Shown here: positions 56,092-64,000 of the stretch, one piece after another
How the letters are laid out: each line of letters opens with the position of its first letter
Position numbering within the stretch: the stretch's first letter is position 1
NCBI GenBank assembly: GCA_963281155.1
Contig: CAUJLY010000006.1
Span: 558,001-622,000 of the forward strand
Reading direction: 5' to 3'
Length of the DNA stretch: 64,000 nucleotides
DNA from: Rhabditophanes sp. KR3021
Lineage: Eukaryota; Nematoda; Chromadorea; Rhabditida; Alloionematidae
Position numbers and translations under genes: made by a program
Notes under the pieces: model-generated
What the model was told of the DNA's origin: nothing
Database searches by the model: none
Seen by the model: only the letters and a program-made list of their open reading frames with translations

Positions 56092-57374
56092 TGTACAACT
56101 TTTAGAAATATGTATTTAAATAACCAAATTTATAACGTAAACGTTAAATGAAATGAAATATATACATAGTTTTGTTAACGCCCTTTTAAAAATGATTTTA
56201 TCATTTCTGGGCTTATCAGTATAGCTTTTCCCGACTTTTCTAAAATTTGGACAGCATATTCTTACTTTTTTGATTATTGCTGATAAGACTCAAATGTAAA
56301 TTCAAAGAAATATATAAAAACATTTCTTATAAATGAATATTCACTTAATATGACAATATAACGCTAAAATATTATTATCAGTATTAATAGAATATTAAAA
56401 TATTATATACACCACCCAAATACCCAACGTACATTATTAGTGGACTAATGAGTGATAAACTATATAGCAATATTTATTAGGAAAAGATTCTTTAGCAATT
56501 ATAAGACAATTTTTATCTATCTTAATTTTACGATCTTATATTTGGTTAAGCAATCATTTTGTAGCAAATTTATTTTAAAGCATTAATTTGCTTCTTTAAA
56601 TTTTCTTATTGCATTACAATATAGAATTATTTTCTTTATATGAATAATGCAAATAAACAACATAACACAACAACATTAAAAAAATTGATTTATATCATTA
56701 AGAAAATTTTAATGAAATATCCTAAACTACAATTTTAAAATTTTACACCAAGTGCCATATCTTAAGTTTATGTTGTAATATTTACAGATTTCATAAAAAA
56801 ATTAACAGGTACAGATCAACGATAGGAGCAAATATCCAAACTTGTGAACGTCTGAGTAGATATCTGAATAATATTACATATAAAACAAACAGTATTTTTT
56901 AGATATCATATCAATATCAATCATTTAATATTTTTTTTGTTACAAATATAAATGTAATACAATAGCATAAATCCATAAGAATTTTAATATAGGTACTTTA
57001 CAAAACAAATTGAGAAAAAGTTTAAAATATGCATATTTGGATTGTCTTAAAGTAACCGTATTTGGAAATATGCTATTATATCTTATATAAAATTTAAATA
57101 CATCAGTTTATAAACATACAGAAAGGAAAAAATGTAAACCGGTGTCGCTCGACAATTTTAGCAGAAAGGAGAAAAAAGCGACAGCAAATTTTTTGTTTGT
57201 ATATGTTTAACAATGGCAAAGACGCTTTTCTGATTCAAACTTGATTTCCAAGAAAAATACAAGTATAAATATAACATATGTTTCTTTTTAATTATTACAC
57301 ACAGGGTTACAATTAAAGAATGCATCGATTTTTAAAAGTTAATTTTAATATCTCTATAATAAAAATAAAATTAC
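56092..57374. other. Long intergenic stretch
   Basis: About 1.3 kb, AT-rich. No gene. A patch at 57143-57210 resembles 26086-26150 (shared GTCGCTCGAC / GCTCGAC ... GGCAGCAAA-like strings). Confidence 0.45.
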
Positions 57375-57415
57375 GTGAGTATAGTCGTTGGAAAGCCCGT
57401 AAAAAACACTACTAG

Positions 57416-57700
57416 TTACTTTTCAAAGATATCACCTTCAGCCGTAATACATCTGTCTAATCTACCGGTTATTGATAAGCAAGTATTCGTAACAATCTCC
57501 ATTGAAATCTCCTTCCATGCTTTCTTCAATGCCTTCTTTAAAGAAGCCAGATTGGCATGAGGTTTAGCACATGCCTTTGCTTCAAGTACTGACCATACAC
57601 GGTGGTGAAATGTATGCATTGTAGCAGGCCCACGCCAAATCTTCCGTTGTAATGGTCTAACCGTTTTAAAAATAACTGAATTAGATAAAAATGACGTTTA
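57416..57700 (-). pseudogene. Tc1/mariner transposase C-terminal fragment
   Basis: The minus strand reads HRVWSVLEAKACAKPHANLA, SLKKALKKAWKEI and CLSITGRLDRCITAEGDIFE to a stop: the C-terminal end of a Tc1/mariner-type transposase (the VWSxLE..AC..PH.....LK..L...W..I signature). The upstream catalytic part is replaced by unrelated bases (KIWRGPATMHTFHH). Too divergent from the relic at 24270-24890, and covering another part, to say whether they are one family. Confidence 0.75.
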
Positions 57701-58093
57701 AACTGTAGTTTGTTAGCATATCGTGTCCACGAGCCCTAGAAACACCCTATAACACCAGATTTTTTAATAAATGTTTTATTTTAAATTGTTTAACTCGTGC
57801 TTTTAGATAATGTTTTCATAGAAAACTGAAGCTTTTGTTCAAAGCGAATTTTTGAATTTTACTTTTAAAAAAAAGTTAGAACAACGAATAAAACATTCAT
57901 GTTGATAAAAATTTAAAAAAATTCATTTGATCGTTTGCAAGCGTATATTCATTTATTTCGTGTTCAGTCTTGTTTAGGCCTGGGTTGATTTCTTTGTTTC
58001 ATTAGATTCGGTTTTTCCTGGGCTTTCTAATGGCTATTTTTGTGAACATCTATTGCGAGTAGATTTTGAGATATTGATTGCAATGCCGAAAAA
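57701..58093. other. Intergenic, 5' break of the truncated receptor
   Basis: No sequence corresponding to the first two membrane segments of the paralog at 59338 is found here, which fixes the truncation point near 58090. Confidence 0.5.
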
Positions 58094-58936
58094 ATGACAA
58101 ATTTCATCACCGTGCTAGTCTACTCATATATGTATGACTTTTCATATTTTGGTTATGAGGTCATGACTTTTTGTTGGTATACGGCTTGCTATGGCAATAT
58201 TGGGTTGATTGTTATTATAATGGTGATGAGGTATTTTCAAGTTGTTAAGGGTCAAATTATTAGTTTTTGGCATTTTTTGGCTGGAATTAGTGCTACTTTA
58301 TTTATCCCTGGGTTGATGAATATTAGTTTGGCTAAGGCTTTTGATCAAACTGTTCCATTAGATATTGCTTATCATTTTAAGTTGAATGGAGTTTATGAAA
58401 GTGATTTGTTTTTACCTGAAACTAAAAACTTGGTTATTGAAATTGTATGTTTCAACAAATTTACATTAAATTATTTCATTTAGAAAAGCATCCAGATGTT
58501 AGTTATACTAACTTTATATACATCTTACCTAACCATCAATTATGGAGTAGTTATCTTTACATATATAACCTTCAAAAATTACATGAAAAAAGCTGAATTA
58601 ACAATGTCGGCAAACACTCGTCGTATGAATATTGAATTTAATCGTGTCTTGCTAACCCAATGTGCAAGTCCATTAATTGTTGGAGGACCGTTAGTATTTT
58701 ACATAGTAACCTTAATTGTTAGTCCTATTGCCATTTGGCCTGAAAATGGAACTTTTGTTATAACGGCTCTTGCAGCAACTCCTGTAATTAATGCATTTGC
58801 ATTTTTAATTTTTAGTTCTAAGAATAGGCAAATTTTGTATAATAGGTTTGTGTATATTGTGCATTTGTTTGTGCCATCAAATAAACACATAATTCATGTG
58901 AAGCCTGTGGATCCTACAACTGGAATTACTGCATGA
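58094..58936 (+). pseudogene. N-terminally truncated 7TM receptor
   Basis: Exons 58094-58444 and 58484-58936 (39-bp intron, GTATGT...TTTAG) align closely with residues about 68-334 of the intact gene at 59338: VYSYMYDFSYFGYEVM, CYGNIGLIVIIMVMRYFQVV, AFDQTVPLDIAYHFKLNGVY, MNIEFNRVLLTQCASPL. TM1 and TM2 have no counterpart upstream, although an ATG happens to open the frame. Five membrane segments are unlikely to make a working receptor, so I call it a pseudogene even though its frame is open. Confidence 0.7.
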
Positions 58937-59303
58937 AAATCATTTTTAATGATATTATTTTGAATAAACATTTTTTTAACTATTGTTGTTTTAAGTTCAT
59001 GTAATAAAATCTTTTCAAAAGTCATAAATTATACACATTTGTGATCTTTAGTTCCGGGAAGTACATTACCGTCATCATATCTATTCAAATATATTTCTAT
59101 TCAAGCCAATCCATCTAATTTCATTTCACCATTTTCGCGCAAACTACAACATTGTATCACAAAATAATACAATTACTAATACAATAATATTATGAACGGA
59201 AATTAATTAAATAAAATATCCTTCAGTACAGAAAGGTGAAGTTTATTGCAATTAAAAGCTTTTTATAAAATTTAATGATCTAAACAAATTAAATTTTGTC
59301 TTA

Positions 59304-59311
59304 TATAAAAG
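59304..59311 (+). promoter_or_regulatory. TATA box
   Basis: TATAAAAG, 26 bases before the ATG at 59338. So close to the ATG that the 5' UTR must be almost nil unless a trans-spliced leader is added. Confidence 0.55.
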
Positions 59312-59337
59312 TGGGTTTTTTATTTTATTAGTCTAAA

Positions 59338-60381
59338 ATGCTCATCACAACGATAATTAATATTTTTGTATTTATTGCTACCATGTCATTGAATGTTACC
59401 TGTTTATCATTATATGGGCATTATCATCCTAGGAATGGATACATTAATATGGTCTTTGTTCAATTTGCTTATGATTCAATATTTGTTTTGTTTAGCCTTG
59501 TTATGCGACTTGAACTTGTGATAATGGGAGAATATTTAGTCTTTCATTTAGTTTATTCGTACATGTACGAATTAAGCTATTATGGTTATATGGTTATGAT
59601 ATTTTGCTGGTACTCAACTTGTTACGGTAATATAGGGCTAATTGTTATTATATTGGTGATGAGATATTTTCAAATTGTTAAAAGCAAACTTATGAATTTT
59701 AAGCATTTTATTTGTGGCTGTTTAGTTACTTTGATCTTGCCTGCACTTATGAATATTAATCTCTGCAGGGCTTTTGATGAAACGGTACCATTAGATATTG
59801 CTTATCAATTTAAGTTGAATGGAACTTATGAAAGTGACTTGATTTTGGCAAATACTAAAAGTTTGGTTATAGAAATTGCAGGTTTGAAATATATATATTT
59901 ATTTTATTATTTTTAGCGTAGCATCAGACTGTACATTATCTTAGCAATATATACCTTATATTTGTCCATAAACTATGGAATTGTAGTCTTTACATATCTA
60001 ACATTCAAAAGATACATGCAAGAATTTGAAGATTCAATGACTGATCAAACTAAAAGAATGAATATTGAATTCAATCGAATTTTGCTCACACAATGTGCAA
60101 GTCCTTTATTAGTTGGAGTACCTTTAGTTATTTATATTGGATCTTTAGCAACTGCGGGAACCTGGGGAACTTGGAATGAAGGTGGAACATTTATTGTTGG
60201 TGTATTATCATCTACACCAATCATCAATTCATTGGCATTTTTAATTTTTAGTTCAAAGAACCGTCAAATTTTAAAAATACGATTTATTAAATTTACAAAT
60301 TTATTTGTTCCTACAAGTAGTCAGATAATAATGGTTAAACCTGTAGGAGATACATCAACTGTTTTTAATTCTAATTTATAA
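59338..60381 (+). CDS. Serpentine chemoreceptor with a GC-AG intron
   Basis: Exons 59338-59877 and 59917-60381 encode 334 residues with seven membrane segments, all aligning with the truncated upstream copy. Conserved blocks: CYGNIGLIVIILVMRYFQIV (TM3 and after), RAFDETVPLDIAYQFKLNGT, RMNIEFNRILLTQCASPLLV and NSLAFLIFSSKNRQILK near the end, of the str/srh/sri-like superfamily type. The paralog splices ATT|GTATGT at the same codon. Here the bases are ATT|GCAGGTTTGA, so frame is kept only with a GC donor. Using the nearby GT (GCAG|GTTTGA) would run into an immediate TAG. TATAAAAG lies just upstream. Role by family: chemosensation. Confidence 0.75.
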
Positions 60382-60860
60382 ACAAATTTATTTCATGCCA
60401 TTTAAATTTGCATTTAATTATAGCGTTTTTAATCATTTTCGCCGTTTTAAAAGTAGAAAATATAGTTTTATTGTTGAGAAATCATTGTCCAGAATAAATT
60501 TGTCGAGTCCATTTTTAGATTAAATAATGCGTAATTGTAATTTGAAACAAGTTTTTGTATGAAAGGGTTTTAGATACCAATATACTCGTTTCAAGCTAAT
60601 TGAATGAATGAAATAATGCTCATATTTTTAATCTTTATACTTCACACATTGGGCCAATCAAAGAACAACACGTAGCGTGTAAAGTTTTAATTTTTATGTT
60701 TTAAATTTATTAGCACATCAAGAACTCATGGCAAGGTGAAACTCTTTTTGGATCAAATTAATAGAGGCCATATTGATACATTGACTTCGATTGATAAAAG
60801 CGACAATTTTCTCTCATTTAATAATGGGGAAATCATAATCTTCACTACTCTAGCAAATTT
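60382..60860. other. Intergenic, nothing recognised
   Basis: AT-rich; no gene. Confidence 0.4.
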
Positions 60861-60992
60861 TAATTATAATGGTATTTATTTAATGATTAGGTATAGGTAC
60901 AACTATGATAGGTTATATGTACAGAATGCTTAACTTTAGTTTTATGTTAGTTATATACATGATCCATGCCATCCTTTATTGATCATTTATAG
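60861..60992 (-). repeat. Dispersed repeat (copy B)
   Basis: Inverse-orientation match of 20485-20620, about 85 percent alike by eye. The short open frame seen across it is not a gene. Confidence 0.7.
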
Positions 60993-61328
60993 CAATGTTG
61001 AAGGGCAAGAAATATACAATAGAATTATAAAATTATGAATGAGTTGGTGTATATGATGTCAGATTAATAGATAATATTTTGAAAGCTTTGCCAAAGCAAA
61101 TGAAATAATCTTTTTGGGTCATTAAGGAATCCCAATTTTTAAACAAATCTAAAAACTTCAAGCATAATTACTCGCTTTGACTAATATTTATTAAATGGAA
61201 ACAGTTTATACATGTTTTGGGTTTGATTCCTTGCATAGCTATGAACCATCTTCCATTTTAAATATATAAATCAACGCACATCTATTTAATGTATACTTTT
61301 TAAATATCGTAAATTTCTTGTCTTATTT
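60993..61328. other. Intergenic, nothing recognised
   Basis: 3' flank of the CHK-like gene; no coding signal. Confidence 0.4.
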
Positions 61329-62662
61329 TTATTCCTCAACTTTCTTTATTAACCATTCTGGTTTGATAAGACGACACTTTTTGACGGCATCAATCAAAGC
61401 GAATGTAATCCTCGACCCAAGAGCATATTTTCTTGCATCCCACAAGTAATCACCGGCTTCCTCCGGAACGGAATAGTTTTGCAATGCAAAGCTATACATT
61501 ATTAATAAGTCCATGGATTGTTCAATCATGCAAAAATCATAATTTAATTTGAACATTTCCCAGGTCATTTCAAATGATCCTCCTCTGTTTATAATCTCCA
61601 TTTTTAAACTATCATAATACTTTGGCAAATCTACCGTTTCAATTTCTCGTCTAATTTCAGGTGAACATCCAGTGACAATAACTCTCGCGATGTCAACACC
61701 TATACAACCACAATATGGAATTTGCCAGTCAATAATAGCTCCAATCTCATTTCCAGGATTACCATCACTGTCAACTGTGTATGTCACATTATTAGACCAT
61801 AAATCATTGTGCACAAAGCATTTAATATTTCCCTCGAGATTCACTAAGTCATTTGAAATGAAACGAAGAACTTGTCCAAAACTGTCAGTCAGGGATAAAA
61901 TATCTTCTTCGTAGTCTTTGAATAATTCATTTGGGACAAATGTTCTAATCTTTGCCCAATTAATTGCAAGGATCGGGCTCATTTTTCAAATTCTTCGGCT
62001 CCAAAAATAATGGTATACTCATTTTGCCATTGTTTCGAAGGTAGACTGAAAAAGTATGCTTGCAAGTTATGAACTTCCTTAAGACAATTCCTGGCTTGGT
62101 GAATATTCAAACTATAAACAAACTGATTGTTAGTAGAAGAAGCAAGGAAATCCATTATCAAAGCTCCTTCTTGGTTCTCCATAGTAGTCCAGTCTCTGCT
62201 TCCATAGCATTTTACAATTTTTAAGTCAGGGATTTGGGTAAATTGATTATAAAATTTGCACTCTCTATCGTGAGCCTTAGCCAGAAGATCGGAATTTATC
62301 ATTTCATCTTCTCCATCATTATTCATTTTTTGATTTTCTAAAGCTTCGTTCATACTATCCATACCAGGAATTTTCAAAGCGATAATGAATGGCTTCTTTG
62401 ATTTATCATCAAAATAAATAGTAAGCTTGTAGACTTTACTAGCAAAACCCTTGCCACCACTAATATGCGATGCATCGACCTAATCAAATAGCAAGTTATA
62501 GAACTATAAAATTAATACAATTACCTTAGTTACTTTAGCATTTCCTCTTGCAGATTTGAAGTCCCTATTTTTCTCTTCTAAACACTCAATAACCCACTTT
62601 ATTTCAGTCTTAGTTCCTTCAACATTAGAATCTTCTAGTTGCTGTGTAGCGAAGATGCTCAT
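61329..62662 (-). CDS. CHK/DUF1679 kinase-like protein (one frameshift)
   Basis: Exon 1 62662-62525, a 45-bp intron, exon 2 62479-61329 on the minus strand; about 430 residues. The kinase-like fold of the ecdysteroid/choline kinase-like family is clear: GGKGFASKVYKLTI (nucleotide loop), DRECKFYNQF, then Brenner-type HNDLWSNNV (catalytic Asp) and IDWQ (metal-binding Asp), and the C-terminal helical half. At 61977-61981 a run of five A (GAAAAATGAG) puts the two halves in different frames. One more A would give FEKMSPILAINW in a single frame. The first ATG with good continuity is at 62662 (MSIFATQQLED). Likely cytosolic small-molecule kinase of unknown substrate, expanded in nematodes. The lesion may be an assembly error. 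Confidence 0.8.
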
Positions 62663-63346
62663 GACTAAATAAATTATTGGTGGAATAATTTTATCATTCT
62701 GCAACTAATATCACACTTAAATATTCTTTTGAATGACCTTAAAAATCGACAAAAACACCTTTTTTATATATTGACATGTATTATCATTTATGCTTATATG
62801 ATCCTTTCAGTGTCAATTTTATGTTAATTTGATTTTAATCACCATAAATTGACATCTCTTGATCAACTTTAATCTGACTTGAGAGAAGTGAACATGGTTA
62901 AGCGTGTTTAAATATATCAAGAAATGATGACAATGTGTCGCATCATGTTAAATTTATGCAATGCATTGCTTTTTTATTTATCAATCACATTTACACTTGA
63001 TTAATTATAATATTTAATAGACTATTTGTGTGTCTTTTTTGTGCTAAAGTATGATTATATGAAATTATTACGAAGTTTAAGTAACTATAAACTACACACA
63101 AAAATGTTATTGTTTAAAAAATACCTAATATATTCAAATTTAAAAGAGTAATTATCAGTATTCATAAAATTGATGATTGCATCAGCTAACACATTCTATG
63201 GATATTCTTCCAATAATGATTCCAGGACATTCGTAAACCGTACTTGTTGCCAGTGTAATAATAGCAAATTAAAAGATCTTAAAAACATCCATAAACTGAA
63301 GGAAAGCATCTTTCTTCAATCCAAAGCTATTCTTTTTAACTGCTAA
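62663..63346. other. Intergenic, nothing recognised
   Basis: Promoter side of the CHK-like gene; AT-rich; no gene. Confidence 0.45.
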
Positions 63347-63680
63347 TTACAATTTCGCTTTGAATTCAATTTCCTTTAGACCGACACTTTCATCGTCACC
63401 ATCAACATTATCATAATAATCACGATCATCGCCACTTGATATTGCTGACTCAGATTCTGTTGATTCGGAAAAAGTATCACTGGTATCACCATCATTTTCT
63501 TCTTCTGCTTCCTGACTATCTACTTTCATTGGTATAGGCAATTGACTGTCATCTTTATTCTTATTTTCCATATCTTCTACATTATCTGATTTAGCATCTA
63601 AAACACAAATAACTGTTACAACATAAAATCATAACAAACTTGCTATAGCCATCATCCAATCCTTCTTTAGTAATTGACAT
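63347..63680 (-). CDS. Small acidic Ser/Asp/Glu-rich protein with a GC-AG intron
   Basis: Exon 1 63680-63644 (MSITKEGLDDGY) and exon 2 63597-63347 give 95 residues. Exon 2 is strongly acidic (EAEEENDGDTSDTFSEST, SSGDDRDYYDNVDGDDES) and ends KEIEFKAKL. The first exon's frame stops quickly if not spliced, and the only donor keeping frame is TATA|GCAAGTTTG, a GC donor with good consensus, with TTTTAG as acceptor (46-bp intron). No signal peptide or domain. Probably a disordered nuclear or cytosolic protein, or part of a larger gene. Moderate confidence because both exons are short. Confidence 0.45.
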
Positions 63681-64000
63681 TTCTTTTGTTTTTAGCAACA
63701 AATTTCCACACGTTTTAAAAATAACTTTTGAAATTGCAAATTAAAAATGCTTTTTATTATAAGGCTTAATTCTTATCTAGAAGAATAAACAAGCGTTTAT
63801 ATAATACGGAAATACATAAATCATCTCCCAAATAGATTCTTTAATCTATACAATTAGGCGATAAACACGCTTTTTTTAAAGTTGGACGACGTTGTTCAAT
63901 TTCGTTCTCCAATTATAAAAATTAAAAAAGTCTTTATTGTGAGTCGTGTGTTTTTTGCTATAATAATTGAATGCACGATTGTAAGGTTGCAAAATGTTCC
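63681..64000. other. Window end, nothing recognised
   Basis: AT-rich; no coding signal to the edge. Confidence 0.4.

Noticed and set aside
60736..60933. 65-codon open frame
   Set aside because: Overlaps the dispersed repeat copy; its partner at 20485 is not open in that frame.

Overview
The window is AT-rich eukaryotic DNA. Its introns are very short (about 38-50 bp, GT...TTTTAG), its promoters carry TATA boxes close to the ATG, and its gene content is typical of nematodes: several families of serpentine chemoreceptors (srt-like and others), nematode IgGFc-binding-domain surface proteins, a transthyretin-like protein, a CHK/DUF1679 kinase-like gene, BTB-Kelch proteins and tiny secreted peptides. 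I infer a rhabditid-type nematode. The species cannot be named from this sequence. There is no operon-like head-to-tail spacing and I saw no convincing tRNA or rRNA gene.

Layout. 1-3565: two tandem IgGFc-binding-domain genes, the first cut by the window edge. 3965-5308: a BTB scrap and a decayed copy of a transposon. 5759-5943: a cysteine-rich micro-secretory gene. 7035-10420: an apparently complete DNA transposon with roughly 0.5-kb terminal inverted repeats and an intact three-exon, 690-residue transposase-like gene. 11818-13638: a small amidation-signal peptide gene and a 7TM receptor. 13997-15460: a hAT relic. 15905-16462: a secreted internal-repeat protein. 18776-19827: a 7TM receptor. 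21336-22524: a Mutator-like relic. 23111-24150: a cathepsin L-type protease, followed by a Tc1/mariner relic.

26155-31190 is a chemoreceptor nursery: one intact srt-like gene, one intact receptor of another family, and three broken duplicates. 31200-32838 holds gene scraps (acidic/coiled fragment, BTB fragment, possible VPS13 fragment). 33177-34956 is a BTB-Kelch gene with two frame breaks. 36251-37741 is a third IgGFc-binding gene, without the C-terminal hydrophobic tail of the other two. 38700-39310 is a degenerate 170-bp tandem array. 41036-46527 has a four-TM gene, a 7TM receptor, a frameshifted transthyretin-like gene and a 7TM pseudogene. 47160-48560 has a carnitine palmitoyltransferase fragment and an srt relic. 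49731-50790 is an intact srt receptor. 51254-53537 is an inverted, 5'-truncated copy of the transposon, itself interrupted by a solo-LTR-like insert. 53842-56091 is a dynamin-family GTPase. 57416-57700 is a Tc1/mariner tail. 58094-60381 holds a truncated and an intact 7TM paralog. 61329-62662 is a CHK-like gene with one frameshift. 63347-63680 is an acidic protein.

Biologically the window reads as a rapidly evolving accessory region. Environmental-sensing receptors and secreted or surface proteins are duplicating and dying among DNA transposons of at least four kinds (the long-TIR family, hAT, Mutator-like, Tc1/mariner). The best candidate for something undescribed is the long-TIR transposon family with its coiled-coil plus DDE-like, CxxC-containing protein. 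Three genes also seem to need a GC-AG intron to be read through, which is more than expected for so few introns.
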